A stretch of DNA of 64,000 bases from Nocardioides coralli (GCF_019880385.1 NZ_CP082273.1:1-64000); one strand, 5' to 3'; shown: positions 22,212-31,576, counted from the first letter of the stretch. Numbers and translations are program-made. The notes: generated by a model from the sequence alone, not told the origin.

Positions 22212-23969
22212 TCAGGGGCTGGTCGGCGTCGCCGGCGAGGTGGGGTCGGTGGGTGACTCCGTCGGGCTGTCGGTCTCGGTCGGTGAGGGACTCTCGGTCG
22301 GCTCCTCGAACGCCGACACCACGATCGTGACCGTCGAGCCCTCCGGCGCGGTCTGGCCGCCGCGCGGGCTCTGCCGGATCACGGTGCCCCGTGGCTCGGA
22401 GGTGTCGGTGGACTCGACGACGTCGACCTGGAAGCCGGCCCGCTCGAGCCGGCGCTCGGCCTTCTGCTGCCGCAGGCCGACCACGTCGGGCACCTCCTCG
22501 GGACCGTCGGAGTAGTAGACCGTGACGGTGCTCCCGACGGGGACGCTGGTGCCCGGGGCCGGATCGGTCTCGACCACCTGGCCCGCGGGTTCGTCAGACG
22601 GCCGTTCCTCGACGATCACCTCGAGGTCCGCGGCCACCAGGGTCTGCCGCGCCTGCTGACGCTGCTGGCCGAGCACGAAGGGCACCTCGGTCAGCGGCTT
22701 GCCCGTCGAGATCACCAGGTCGACCGAGGTGTCGGGGTCGACGAACTGATCGGGGTTGGGGTCCTGCTCCAGCACCCGGTTGCGTCGTACCTGCTCGTCG
22801 GCGCGGAAGCTGACGTCGCCCACCTGCAGACCGGCCTCGCCGATGGCGTTGCGCGCCTGCCGCTCGCTGAGGCCGATCACGTCGGGGACGCGTTCCTGCT
22901 CGGGCGGTGACTCGAAGAGCCGTGGCAGCAGGTAGGCCGCGCCCGCGATGAGCAGCAGCACCAGCAGCCCGACCAGGAAGAGCAGCCCGGTCCGGGAGCG
23001 GCGCTGGTCGTCCTCGTCCTCCTCGGGTCGCTCGGGCGGCCCGAGCGGGACGACACCCGCGACCGTGGTGGGGTCGTCGGGCGGTGGCGGGGGCGGCGGC
23101 GCGGCGTGCACCGGGCGGCCCGCCAGGTAGCGCTCGATGTCGCTGCGCATGGCGGCCGCGGACTGGTAGCGGTCCTCGACCCGCTTGGCCAGCGCCTTCA
23201 TCACGATGGCGTCGACCGCCTCGGGCAGCTCGCTGTCGAGGTGGGAGGGCGGCGTGGCCGGCTCGCGGACGTGCTGGTAGGCGACGGCCACCGGGCTGTC
23301 ACCGACGAACGGCGGCCGTCCGGTGAGCAGCTCGTAGAGCAGGCAGCCCGCGGAGTAGACGTCGGAGCGGGAGTCGACGGTCTCGCCGCGCGCCTGCTCC
23401 GGGGAGAGGTACTGGGCGGTGCCGACGACAGCGGCCGTCTGCGTCATGGTGGAGGAGGCGTCGGAGATCGCCCGGGCGATGCCGAAGTCCATCACCTTGA
23501 CGTCGCCGGACGGGGTCAGCATCACGTTGCCGGGCTTGATGTCGCGGTGGATGATCCCCGCGCGGTGGGAGTAGTCGAGGGCCGACAGCACGCCGCTGCT
23601 GATCTCGAGCGCACGCTCGGGGAGGATCTTGCGGCCCTCGCGGAGGATGTCGCGGAGCGTCCGCCCGGCGACGTACTCCATCACGATGTAGGGCTGGTCG
23701 ATGCGCTCGCCACCGGGTCCCTCGGTCGCGGGCTCCTCGCCGGTGTCGTAGACGGCGACGATCGCCGGGTGGTTGAGGGAGGCCGAGGACTGCGCCTCGC
23801 GTCGGAACCGCGCCTGGAACGTCGCGTCGCTGGCGAGGTCGGTACGGAGTCGCTTGACCGCGACGACCCGGCCGAGCCGGGTGTCGGTGCCCTTGCGGAC
23901 CTCGGCCATGCCGCCCCGGCCGAGCAGCTCGCCCAGCTCGTAGCGCCCACCGATCAGGCCGCTGGTCAC
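22212..23969 (-). CDS. pknB: Serine/threonine protein kinase PknB with PASTA domains
   Basis: A transmembrane kinase of 585 residues that couples peptidoglycan sensing to growth control. The kinase domain has the Gly loop GRGGMAEV (17-24), Lys39, HRDIKPGN with Asp143, DFG, and an activation loop rich in Thr (STMTQTAAVVGTAQY). A Pro-rich juxtamembrane linker, a membrane helix (about 335-357) and three PASTA repeats starting VPDVIGL, VPFVLGQ and VPDVVGL follow; M. tuberculosis PknB has four. The Ser/Thr/Pro tail is low complexity. GTG 23969 overlaps the pknA TAG by one base. It is the last gene of the operon. Confidence 0.95.
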   Translation of the reverse strand: MTSGLIGGRYELGELLGRGGMAEVRKGTDTRLGRVVAVKRLRTDLASDATFQARFRREAQSSASLNHPAIVAVYDTGEEPATEGPGGERIDQPYIVMEYVAGRTLRDILREGRKILPERALEISSGVLSALDYSHRAGIIHRDIKPGNVMLTPSGDVKVMDFGIARAISDASSTMTQTAAVVGTAQYLSPEQARGETVDSRSDVYSAGCLLYELLTGRPPFVGDSPVAVAYQHVREPATPPSHLDSELPEAVDAIVMKALAKRVEDRYQSAAAMRSDIERYLAGRPVHAAPPPPPPPDDPTTVAGVVPLGPPERPEEDEDDQRRSRTGLLFLVGLLVLLLIAGAAYLLPRLFESPPEQERVPDVIGLSERQARNAIGEAGLQVGDVSFRADEQVRRNRVLEQDPNPDQFVDPDTSVDLVISTGKPLTEVPFVLGQQRQQARQTLVAADLEVIVEERPSDEPAGQVVETDPAPGTSVPVGSTVTVYYSDGPEEVPDVVGLRQQKAERRLERAGFQVDVVESTDTSEPRGTVIRQSPRGGQTAPEGSTVTIVVSAFEEPTESPSPTETDSPTESPTDPTSPATPTSP

Positions 23970-25363
23970 TAGTCGTCCCCCTCCTCGTCGCCGGTCAGCT
24001 CCTCGATAGGACCGGCCTTGTCCCAGTACCTCACCGTGACGGTGTCACCCTCCTGCAGGCCGCTCGTCGGGTCCACCGACTCGACGGTGTCATCCTCCTG
24101 CGACCCGTCGTTGTCCAGCTTCTCCTTCTCCACCTTCAGCCCGAGGTCCTTCAGCTCCTGCTCGACGTCCTTGACGTCACGTCCGACGTAGTCGGACTCG
24201 TCGATGTCGAAGGTCTCGGGCTCGGTCGCCGTCTCGGTCGGCGGTGCCTCGCTGGTGGGCTCCGTCGCCTCGGTGGGCTCGGTGGTCTGGGTGCGGCGTG
24301 GCTGCCGCGGCTCCTGGCCGGGCTCCTCGTCGTCCCCGGCCGCCAGCGCCACGGCGACGAGGGCGATGACCGCGATGAGCGCGGCGAGGCCCAGGGCGAT
24401 CCAGGCCCACGGGACGTCGCGGCGCCGACCCGGCGGGTCGGTGGGAGTCCCGAGCGTGGCGGGCGGGGGCGGCAGCGGCGGGAGGACCTGCGTGGAGGAC
24501 GCCGCGGGCGGCAGCATCACCGCGGTCGCCGGGTCGCGCAGGGCACCGGCGAACGCGGTGGCGTCGACGTAGCGGTCCCCCGGTTCCTTGGCCATCGCCC
24601 GCGTCACCACCGCGGCGAGGTCGCCGGGGATGTCGTCGGGGAGCGGCGGCACCGGCTCCCTCAGGTGTGCCAGGGCCGTGGCGACCGGGGTCTCGCCGAC
24701 GAACGGCCGCCGGGAGGTGAGGCACTCGAAGGCCACGACGCCCAGGGAGTAGACGTCGGAGGCGGGCGTCGCGGCGCCGCCGGAGGCCTGTTCCGGGGAG
24801 AGGTACTGGGGGGTGCCCATCACCTGACCGGTCTGGGTCAGCGCCATCCCCTCGGTCGCCCGTGCGATCCCGAAGTCGGTGATCTTCACGCGCCGGTCGC
24901 GGGTGATCAGCAGGTTGGCCGGCTTGACGTCGCGGTGGACGATCCCGGCGGCGTGGGCGGCACCGATCGCGTCGGCCGCCTGCGCCATCAGGTCGCGCGT
25001 CACCTCGGGGTCGAGCGGCTGGCCCGGGCTGATCAGGGCGGACAGCGGCTGTCCGTCGACGAGCTCCATCACGAGGTAGGGGCGCGGGGTCGCGTCGCTC
25101 GCTGCGGTCGCCTCGCCGAAGTCGTAGACGGCGGCCACCCCGGGGTGGTGGAGCGCCGCGGCGTGCTGGGCCTCGGAGGAGAAGCGCGAGCGGAAGGTGG
25201 CGTCGTCGGCGTACTCGGTCTTGAGGAGCTTGACGGCGACGTCGCGGCCCAGCCGGGTGTCGGTGGCGCGCCAGACCTCGCCCATGCCGCCGGTGGCGAT
25301 CCGGGAGTCGAGCCGGTAGCGCTGGGCGTCGTCGGCGAAGCGGGGCTCCTGCTGCTGGCTCAC
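23969..25363 (-). CDS. pknA: Serine/threonine protein kinase PknA with a C-terminal PASTA-like domain
   Basis: A 464-residue membrane kinase. It has the Gly loop ATGGMGEV (23-30), catalytic Lys45, HRDVKPAN, DFG, and a TQTGQVMGTPQY activation segment. After a Pro-rich linker and a membrane helix (WAWIALGLAALIAVIALVAVALAAG) comes a Thr/Glu/Pro-rich stretch. The end is a PASTA-like module (VGRDVKDVEQELKDLGLKVEKE ending GDTVTVRYWD). Mycobacterial PknA lacks an extracellular PASTA, so this copy may sense muropeptides itself. ATG 25363 overlaps the pbpA stop as ATGA. Confidence 0.93.
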   Translation of the reverse strand: MSQQQEPRFADDAQRYRLDSRIATGGMGEVWRATDTRLGRDVAVKLLKTEYADDATFRSRFSSEAQHAAALHHPGVAAVYDFGEATAASDATPRPYLVMELVDGQPLSALISPGQPLDPEVTRDLMAQAADAIGAAHAAGIVHRDVKPANLLITRDRRVKITDFGIARATEGMALTQTGQVMGTPQYLSPEQASGGAATPASDVYSLGVVAFECLTSRRPFVGETPVATALAHLREPVPPLPDDIPGDLAAVVTRAMAKEPGDRYVDATAFAGALRDPATAVMLPPAASSTQVLPPLPPPPATLGTPTDPPGRRRDVPWAWIALGLAALIAVIALVAVALAAGDDEEPGQEPRQPRRTQTTEPTEATEPTSEAPPTETATEPETFDIDESDYVGRDVKDVEQELKDLGLKVEKEKLDNDGSQEDDTVESVDPTSGLQEGDTVTVRYWDKAGPIEELTGDEEGDD

Positions 25364-26835
25364 GGCCTGATCACCGCCTCCATGACGGCCTTGGCGATCG
25401 GCCCGCCGAGGGCTCCACCGGCGATCTCGCCGCGATCGGTGCCGGGTGCGCTCTCGATCATCACCGCGACCGCGACCTGGGGGTCCTGCGCCGGCGCGAA
25501 GGAGGTGAACCAGGCGAACGGCGGGACGTCGGGCTGCCCGCTCTGCGCCGTGCCGGTCTTGCCGGCGACGTCATAGCCGGGGATGGCCGCGGCGAACGCG
25601 GTCCCCTCGGAGACGGTGGCGACCATCAGCTCGGTCAAGGCATCCGCGGTCTGCGCGGACACCGCCCGCGAGAGCTCTGTGGGCTCGGTCCGCGGGAGCA
25701 CCTCGAGCTCGGGCGTCAGCACGGCGTCGACGACGTAGGGCCGCATCACGGTGCCGCCGTTGGCGATGCCGGCCGAGACCATCGCCATCTGCAGCGGGGT
25801 GGCCTGCACCTCGAACTGGCCGATGCCGGTCTGGCCGAGCTGGGCTTGGTCCATGCCGCGGGGGAAGCTCGACTCGGCCTGCGGGCCGATGTCCTCGAGG
25901 TAGTCGCTGTTGAAGCCGAAGGCCTCGGCCTGGTCGAGCATGGCGTCGGCGCCCACGTCGACGGCGAGCCGCGCGAAGGTGGTGTTGCACGACTGCGCCA
26001 TCGCCTGGGCGAACGGGATCCGGTCGGTCCCGCAGTCGCGGCCCTCGTTGTCGATCAGACCGGAGTCGTCCCTCGTGAGTGGCAGCTGGTAGGTGTCACC
26101 GCCGGGGACCTGGGAGCTGGCGTCGTAGTCGAGCTCCTCCAGCGCCGCGGCCGCCGTCACCAGCTTGAACGTCGAGCCGGGCGCGAGCCGCTTCTGGATC
26201 GCGCGGTTGAGCAGGGGCTCGTCCTCACGCTGGTCGAGCTCCTGGAAGCGGCGCTGGACGGTCTCGAGGTCGTGGCCCGCGAGGTCGTTGGGGTCGAAGG
26301 TCGGGAGCGAGACCATCGCCAGGATCTTGCCGGTGCTCGGCTCGATCGCCACCACGGAGCCCTCGATGCCCTCCCCGAGGGCGGAGAGCCCCTCGAAGGC
26401 GGCGGTCTGGGCCCGCGGGTCGAGCGTCAGCTGGACGCTGCCGCCCTTGCTGGAAGCGTTGCTGAACAGGTCGACGAGCCGGGTGACGAAGAGCCGGGAG
26501 TCGTCGCCGGACAGGACGCCGTTCTGGCTCTGCTCGACCCCGGTCGCGCCGAAGAAGTTGAACCAGCCCGTGGTGTGGGCGTACTTGAGGGGCTGGGGGT
26601 ACTTCCGCTGGAACTTGAACCGGTCGTCGGACGGGTCGCTCTCGGCGACGGGGGTGCGGTCGCCGAGGATGATCGAGCCGCGCTCGCTGGAGAACGCGGC
26701 GATCTGCACGCGACGGTTGCGGGGGTCGTCCTCGAGGGACCCGGCGCGCCAGTACTGCACCCAGGTGGCGTTGAGCATCAGCGCCAGGAAGAGCAGCAGG
26801 CAGAAGACGGCGATGGTGCGGATCGGCTTGTTCAC
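25360..26835 (-). CDS. pbpA: Penicillin-binding protein 2, elongation/septal transpeptidase PbpA
   Basis: A class B penicillin-binding protein (491 residues) that cross-links peptidoglycan outside the membrane. One N-terminal membrane helix (about residues 5-25) is followed by a dimerisation domain and the transpeptidase domain. The active-site motifs are STFK (SxxK, nucleophile Ser), SCN (SxN) and KTGTAQ. GTG 26835 overlaps the rodA stop as GTGA. It works with the SEDS polymerase encoded just upstream, as in the mycobacterial rodA-pbpA pair. Confidence 0.96.
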   Translation of the reverse strand: MNKPIRTIAVFCLLLFLALMLNATWVQYWRAGSLEDDPRNRRVQIAAFSSERGSIILGDRTPVAESDPSDDRFKFQRKYPQPLKYAHTTGWFNFFGATGVEQSQNGVLSGDDSRLFVTRLVDLFSNASSKGGSVQLTLDPRAQTAAFEGLSALGEGIEGSVVAIEPSTGKILAMVSLPTFDPNDLAGHDLETVQRRFQELDQREDEPLLNRAIQKRLAPGSTFKLVTAAAALEELDYDASSQVPGGDTYQLPLTRDDSGLIDNEGRDCGTDRIPFAQAMAQSCNTTFARLAVDVGADAMLDQAEAFGFNSDYLEDIGPQAESSFPRGMDQAQLGQTGIGQFEVQATPLQMAMVSAGIANGGTVMRPYVVDAVLTPELEVLPRTEPTELSRAVSAQTADALTELMVATVSEGTAFAAAIPGYDVAGKTGTAQSGQPDVPPFAWFTSFAPAQDPQVAVAVMIESAPGTDRGEIAGGALGGPIAKAVMEAVIRP

Positions 26836-28259
26836 GGGCGCACCGCCTTGACCACCTGGGTCGCCTCGTCGTCGTCGTCCTCGCCACCGAGCTGCGGGAC
26901 GGGACGCCGGGCCTGGTCGCTGATCCGCAGCAGCAGCGCGACGATCACCCAGTTGGCGACCAGGCTCGAGCCGCCGTAGGAGAGGAACGGGGTGGTCAGG
27001 CCGGTGAGCGGGATCAGGCCCGTCACGCCTCCGATGACCACGAACACCTGCAGGGCGATGACGCCGGCGAGGCCGACGCACACCAGCTTGCCGAAGCCGT
27101 CGCGGCACACCAGGGCAGCCCGGAGCGCGCGCTCGACGATGAAGCCGTAGAGCAGCACCACCGCGATGATGCCCGTGAGCCCCAGCTCCTCGCCGATCGA
27201 GGCCACGATGAAGTCGGACTCCGCGAACGGCACGCGTTCGGGGCTGCCGTTGCCGAAACCGCGGCCGAGCAGGCCTCCCCAGGCCATCCCGAACATCGCC
27301 TCGACCGGCTGGAAGGCCTGGTCGCTGGTGCCCTCGCCGTAGTAGCGGAACGGGTCGAGCCAGATGTCGACCCGGTCGGCGACGTGGCTGAGCCTGCCGG
27401 TGGTGGAGGAGACCCAGTAGAGGATGCCGGCGCCGCCGAAGAAGATGGTGCCGCCGACGACCAGCCACCCCGGGCGCTCCGTGGCGACGTAGAGCATCGC
27501 GAGGAACAGCCCGAAGAAGAGCAGGCTGGAGCCGAGGTCGCGCTGGAAGACCAGGATGCCGAGGCTGACCAGCCACATGGCGAGGATCGGACCGAGGTCG
27601 CGGCCCCGCGGCAGGTCGACGAAGAGCAGCCGCCGGCCGGCGAGGGCGAGGGCGTCGCGGTGGAGCACCAGGTAGCCGGCGAAGGTGATCACCAGCAGCA
27701 CCTTGGCGACCTCACCGGGCTGGAAGCTGAAGCCGAAGAGCCGGATCCAGATCTGGGCGCCGTTGATGGTGGCGCCCAGCCCGGGCACCAGCGGCAGCAG
27801 CAGCAGCAGGATCGCGACCAGGCCCGAGGTGTAGGTGAAGCGCTGCAGCACCCGGTGGTCGCGCAGGAAGATGAGCGTGAGGACGAACAGGACGACGCCG
27901 ATGGTCATCCAGGTCAGCTGTCGGGGGGCGAACCCCGCCTCGCGGCCGGCTGCCTCGTAGGCGAGGTCGAGCCGGTGGATCATGGCCAGCCCCAGCCCGT
28001 TGAGGGCGGCGACGACCGGCAGCAGCACCGGGTCGGCGTAGGGAGCGGTGAAGCGGACCGTGACGTGGGCGGCGACGGTGAGCGCGGCCAGCCAGACGCC
28101 GTAGCCGACCATGTTGGCCGGGATGGTGCCTTCGACGCCCAGCCCGACGGCCGCGTAGGCCCCCAGCCCGACCGCGAGGGCGAGCACCAGCAGGTAGAGC
28201 TCGGCACCGCGCCGGCGGCGGTGCACGAACCCCAGGATGGTGCCGGTGGGCTGCGACAT
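26832..28259 (-). CDS. rodA: SEDS-family peptidoglycan glycosyltransferase RodA/FtsW
   Basis: An integral membrane protein of 475 residues with about 10-12 helices. SEDS proteins polymerise glycan strands from lipid II. Hallmarks are FQPGEVAKVLLV, QRDLGSSLLFFGLF and the C-terminal LPLTGLTTPFLSYGGSSLVAN (here GLIPLTGLTTPFLSYGGSS). ATG 28259 lies one base after the pstP stop and before the conserved N-terminal cytoplasmic segment. Its gene order with pbpA identifies the elongation-type member of the pair. The C-terminal tail is acidic (EDDDDEATQ), a possible kinase-regulated region (inference). Confidence 0.95.
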   Translation of the reverse strand: MSQPTGTILGFVHRRRRGAELYLLVLALAVGLGAYAAVGLGVEGTIPANMVGYGVWLAALTVAAHVTVRFTAPYADPVLLPVVAALNGLGLAMIHRLDLAYEAAGREAGFAPRQLTWMTIGVVLFVLTLIFLRDHRVLQRFTYTSGLVAILLLLLPLVPGLGATINGAQIWIRLFGFSFQPGEVAKVLLVITFAGYLVLHRDALALAGRRLLFVDLPRGRDLGPILAMWLVSLGILVFQRDLGSSLLFFGLFLAMLYVATERPGWLVVGGTIFFGGAGILYWVSSTTGRLSHVADRVDIWLDPFRYYGEGTSDQAFQPVEAMFGMAWGGLLGRGFGNGSPERVPFAESDFIVASIGEELGLTGIIAVVLLYGFIVERALRAALVCRDGFGKLVCVGLAGVIALQVFVVIGGVTGLIPLTGLTTPFLSYGGSSLVANWVIVALLLRISDQARRPVPQLGGEDDDDEATQVVKAVRP

Positions 28260-28260
28260 G

Positions 28261-29529
28261 TCAGCCCCCGGCCGATCCGTCGTCGGTGGAGACCAGGTTG
28301 TCGACCGTACGCCGGGCAGCGCCCAGGCCGGAGGCACCGATGCCCTCCTCGACCTGGCCGCGGTCGTACTCGCTCAGTCGAGCCATCTCCAGGTCTGTCA
28401 CCTCGTAGGGCGAGGACAGCTCGATCCCGGGGAGGTCGGCGTCGAGGCCGCGGAAGATGGTGACCTTGCCGTCGTACTCGCTCACGTAGTACTGGCGCTG
28501 GCTCCACGCCCAGGCGGCGGCACCGGCCATCCACAGCAGGCCGACCACCACCATCAGCACGAGGATCCGGCGGACCCACCCGAAGCGGCGCGGCGCCTGC
28601 GGCGCGTAGCGCGCCTCCTCGGGGTCGATGGGGTCGGAGGGGATCGCGAACCCGATGTCGTCGGGGATCTCCGCCTTCACCGGCTCCATCTCGCCGGTGT
28701 CGCCGGAGCGGTGACCCCGGAACAGGCCGACCACGCCGCCACGCCCGCGGCGCGGCAGCTCGGCGGCGGCGCCGACGAGCATCGGCTCGACGGCGGGGTC
28801 GACCTCCCCGTCGGAGACGTCGGCGACGATGCAGGTGACGTTGTCGTTGCTGCCGGCGTCGAGGCTGGCGCGCACGAGCTCGACGGCCGCGAAGTCGGCG
28901 TTGCCGGTGCCGAGGATGTCGGTCAGCCGGTCCGCGTCGAGGACGCCGCTCGCGCCGTCGCTGCAGAACAGCAGCCGGTCGCCGGGCTGCACGTCGAGCT
29001 GGAAGAGGTCGGGCTCGAGGTCGTGGATGCCGTCGATCGCCTTGAGGATGAGGTTGCGGTGGGGGTGGACCCGCGACTCCTCCTCGGTGATCTGGCCGTC
29101 GTCGATGAGGGTCTGGACGAAGGTGTGGTCCTTGGTGAGCTGGGACAGCTCGCCGTCCCGCAGCAGGTAGGCACGACTGTCGCCGACGTGGCCCATGGCC
29201 AACCGGCTGCCGTCGAAGAGCGCGACCGTGGCGGTGGTGCTGGTGCCCGCGAGCGCGGGCTCGTCGTCGACGAGCTCACCGATCCGCACGTGGGCGCGGT
29301 GGAGGGCACCGGAGACCTGGCCGAGCAGGTCGTCCTCGTGCTCACCCTCGGCGGGGCCGTCGTCGAGGCGTCGCAGCGCGCTGATGGCGGTGCTGCTGGC
29401 GATGTCGCCGCGAGCGGCGCCGCCGACGCCGTCACAGACGGCCAGGACGTGGGGTCCGGCGTACCCGGAGTCCTGGTTGTCCTTGCGGACCCTGCCGACG
29501 TCCGAGATCGCGGCGTAGTCGAGACGCAC
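28261..29529 (-). CDS. pstP: PP2C family serine/threonine phosphatase PstP
   Basis: Membrane-bound PPM phosphatase that reverses PknA/PknB phosphorylation. The 422-residue product has a cytoplasmic PP2C domain with the metal-site Asps in VRKDNQDSGY (14-23), VCDGVGG, HVGDSRAYLL, CSDGASG and AGSNDNVT. An acidic linker, a membrane helix (ILVLMVVVGLLWMAGAAAWAW, about 300-320) and an extracellular tail of ~85 residues follow. GTG 29529 was chosen because GAGGAAG lies 9 nt upstream, in the gap after the fhaB stop. Confidence 0.95.
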   Translation of the reverse strand: MRLDYAAISDVGRVRKDNQDSGYAGPHVLAVCDGVGGAARGDIASSTAISALRRLDDGPAEGEHEDDLLGQVSGALHRAHVRIGELVDDEPALAGTSTTATVALFDGSRLAMGHVGDSRAYLLRDGELSQLTKDHTFVQTLIDDGQITEEESRVHPHRNLILKAIDGIHDLEPDLFQLDVQPGDRLLFCSDGASGVLDADRLTDILGTGNADFAAVELVRASLDAGSNDNVTCIVADVSDGEVDPAVEPMLVGAAAELPRRGRGGVVGLFRGHRSGDTGEMEPVKAEIPDDIGFAIPSDPIDPEEARYAPQAPRRFGWVRRILVLMVVVGLLWMAGAAAWAWSQRQYYVSEYDGKVTIFRGLDADLPGIELSSPYEVTDLEMARLSEYDRGQVEEGIGASGLGAARRTVDNLVSTDDGSAGG

Positions 29530-29534
29530 GTCGG

Positions 29535-30017
29535 TTACTTCCTCAGCTCGAGGATGGTCTTGCCGATCCGGACCTGGGTCCCGAGGGTCAGCGTGGTCGG
29601 CTGGGTGATGCGGGCGCTCCCGACGTAGGTGCCGTTGGTGGAGCCGAGGTCCTCGACGAACCACTGGTCGTGGGAGGAGGCGATGCGGGCGTGGCGGGTC
29701 GAGACGTAGTCGTCGTCGAGCCGGATGGCGGCATCGGTGCCACGGCCGATGAGGATCGGGGCCTGGTCGAGGTCGGCGCGCTCACCGGCGTTGGCGCCCT
29801 CCACCACCAGGACGTGGGTGGGGCTGCCGCGGCGCTTGGGCGGCGCCTTGGCCGGCTTGGCGCGCTTGCGGGCCCGCCCGCCGCCACCGCCGCGCCCCGT
29901 GTCGGGGACCCGCGCACCGAACATGTCCGAGCGCACCACGGAGATCGCGGAGAGCACGAAGATCCACAGGATCGCCAGGTAGGCGAGGCGGATGAGGAAC
30001 AGGGTCAGCTCAGACAT
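29535..30017 (-). CDS. fhaB: FHA domain protein FhaB (FipA)
   Basis: A 160-residue protein: an N-terminal membrane helix (about 5-27), a basic Gly/Arg/Lys-rich linker, and a C-terminal FHA domain (about 68-155) with IGRGTDAAIRL, STRHARI and DLGSTNGTYV. FHA domains bind phosphothreonine, and FhaB homologues connect the PknA/PknB kinases to the divisome. Its ATG overlaps the fhaA stop by 8 nt and its TAA lies 5 nt before the pstP start. Confidence 0.95.
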   Translation of the reverse strand: MSELTLFLIRLAYLAILWIFVLSAISVVRSDMFGARVPDTGRGGGGGRARKRAKPAKAPPKRRGSPTHVLVVEGANAGERADLDQAPILIGRGTDAAIRLDDDYVSTRHARIASSHDQWFVEDLGSTNGTYVGSARITQPTTLTLGTQVRIGKTILELRK

Positions 30018-30723
30018 CGGCGTCCTCGGTGACGATCCGGACGGTCAGGGTGGTGTTGCCGATCTTGACCTGGGAGCCGTGCCGCAGGCCGGTGGTGGTG
30101 ATCCGGTGGCCGTCGACCAGCATCCCGTTGGTGGAGCCGAGGTCGCTGACGCGCAGCTGCAGGTGCTCGCCGGTACCGGTGACCTCGAACTCGATGTGAC
30201 GACGGCTGACACCCGGGTCGTTGATGCGGATGTCGGCCTCGGTGCCGCGGCCGACCACGGTGGTGCCGGGGTGGAGCGGCTGCTCGGTGCCGTTGACCTC
30301 GACGAGGGCCGTGGCCCGGCGTACCTGGGTGTGGGTGGCGTTGCTCCGCACCCGCGCCTGCGCCTCGCTGCGGATCCGGAACCGGCCGGTCGTGAGGTCC
30401 TCGGCGGACTCGAAGCCGATGCTGATCTCGCCGGGGAAGACGTAGCCCTGGTTGTCGGCGTGCTCCTGGAGCTGGGTGCGCAGCTCGGCCTCCATCGCGG
30501 AGTCGTACGGCGCCAGCCGCTGCAGGTCGGGCTCGGAGAGCTCCACGTGGAACCGGTTGGGGACCATCCGCCGGTTGCGGGAGAGGATCTGGGCGTTGTT
30601 GTCGCACTCGCGCTGGAGCGCGGCCGCGATCTCCACGGGCTGCACCGCGCTGCGGAACGCCTTGGCGAAGGCACCGGAGATGGCCTGCTCGAGGCGTCGC
30701 TCGAAGTTCTGCAGTGCGCCCAC
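30010..30723 (-). CDS. fhaA: FHA domain protein FhaA with DUF3662 domain
   Basis: A 237-residue cytoplasmic protein with an N-terminal DUF3662 domain (MGALQNFERRLEQAISGAF onward, to about 115), a linker, and a C-terminal FHA domain with VGRGTEADIRI, SRRHIEF and DLGSTNGMLV. M. tuberculosis FhaA has a longer linker but the same ends; there it binds phosphorylated MviN and regulates peptidoglycan synthesis. GTG 30723 has an excellent GGAAGGAGG site 7 nt upstream. It is the first gene of the seven-gene kinase/cell-wall operon; TAGCAT at 30796-30791 is a possible -10. Confidence 0.95.
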   Translation of the reverse strand: MGALQNFERRLEQAISGAFAKAFRSAVQPVEIAAALQRECDNNAQILSRNRRMVPNRFHVELSEPDLQRLAPYDSAMEAELRTQLQEHADNQGYVFPGEISIGFESAEDLTTGRFRIRSEAQARVRSNATHTQVRRATALVEVNGTEQPLHPGTTVVGRGTEADIRINDPGVSRRHIEFEVTGTGEHLQLRVSDLGSTNGMLVDGHRITTTGLRHGSQVKIGNTTLTVRIVTEDADV

Positions 30724-30836
30724 GGATGCCTCCTTCCGCCGCGTGCCGTCGCCGCCGGACCCCCACGCCGGACGAGCCTGTCGGGAAGTGATGCTATCGG
30801 TGCCGCGCCCGCGCTCCGACGCCCGCTCGCCTCGGT

Positions 30837-30866
30837 TTGGGGATGATCTCGGCGCTGGGATAGCCT
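30837..30866 (+). promoter_or_regulatory. Promoter of tRNA-Leu
   Basis: TTGGGG at 30837-30842 and TAGCCT at 30861-30866 with an 18-bp spacer; the mature tRNA starts 14 nt after the -10. Confidence 0.5.
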
Positions 30867-30879
30867 GAGCCCGCTTCTC

Positions 30880-30963
30880 GCGCGAGTGGCGGAATAGGCA
30901 GACGCGCACGGTTCAGGTCCGTGTGTCCTAACGGACGTGGGGGTTCAACTCCCCCCTCGCGCA
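30880..30963 (+). tRNA. tRNA-Leu (anticodon CAG)
   Basis: A class II tRNA of 84 nt. The acceptor is GCGCGAG/CTCGCGC, the anticodon stem-loop is CACGG-TTCAGGT-CCGTG with CAG at 30914-30916, and there is a long variable arm. The T-loop is GTTCAACTC. CCA is not encoded. It is divergent from fhaA, as at the mycobacterial locus. Confidence 0.96.
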
Positions 30964-30973
30964 CCGACCAGCA

Positions 30974-31013
30974 ACGACGAAGGCCGGACCCCTGCGGGTC
31001 CGGCCTTCGTCGT
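30974..31013. terminator. Strong terminator after tRNA-Leu
   Basis: A perfect 18-bp stem (30974-30991 with 30996-31013) and a CTGC loop begin 11 nt after the tRNA. The convergent CBS-domain gene ends at 31062, so it may act in both directions. Confidence 0.9.
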
Positions 31014-31061
31014 CCTGTACCCCTCGCCTGCCGTCGGGCGCGGCGAGGGGCGAGTCGAGGC

Positions 31062-31490
31062 TCAGTCGCTGTTGGGTGCCGAGGAGATGGCCTCGACCAG
31101 GTCGCCGACCTTCTCCTCGGGGAGGTTGCGGGCGATGTCTGCCTGGCTGATCATCCCGACGAGGTCGTGCCCGTCGATCACGGGCAGCCGGCGTACGCCG
31201 GCATTGCTCATGGTGGCCAGTGCCTCCTCGATGCTGTCGTCGGCACCGATGGTCACGACCTCGTCACCGGCGTAGTCCGCGACCTTCATCTCGGTGGTGT
31301 CCATGCCCTCGGCGACGCACTTCAGCACGATGTCGCGGTCGGTGATCATGCCCTTGAGCCGGTTGTCGTCCCCGCAGATGGGCAGTGCCCCGACCCCGAG
31401 CTCCCGCATCCTGCGCGCTGCCTCGGTGACGGTGTCACCCACGTCGGCGCACTCGGTCCCCTTGGTCATCACGTCGCGTGCTGTGGTCAT
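31062..31490 (-). CDS. Tandem CBS domain protein
   Basis: A 142-residue soluble protein of two CBS motifs: TARDVMTKGTECADVGDTV with ITDRDIVLKCVAEG, and VADYAGDEVVTIGADDS with ISQADIARNLPE. Such stand-alone CBS pairs bind adenine nucleotides; mycobacterial HRP1 (Rv2626c) has the same size and start. The ligand and target are unknown here. AAGGAG lies 7 nt before ATG 31490. The C terminus is a short tail after the second motif. Confidence 0.92.
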   Translation of the reverse strand: MTTARDVMTKGTECADVGDTVTEAARRMRELGVGALPICGDDNRLKGMITDRDIVLKCVAEGMDTTEMKVADYAGDEVVTIGADDSIEEALATMSNAGVRRLPVIDGHDLVGMISQADIARNLPEEKVGDLVEAISSAPNSD

Positions 31491-31576
31491 GTCGTGCTCC
31501 TTCCGTCGTCGGGTGCGAGACCTCGTCCGTACCCGACAACGGGCACCGCACACCCCGGCAGACGGCCGCGGGGCGT

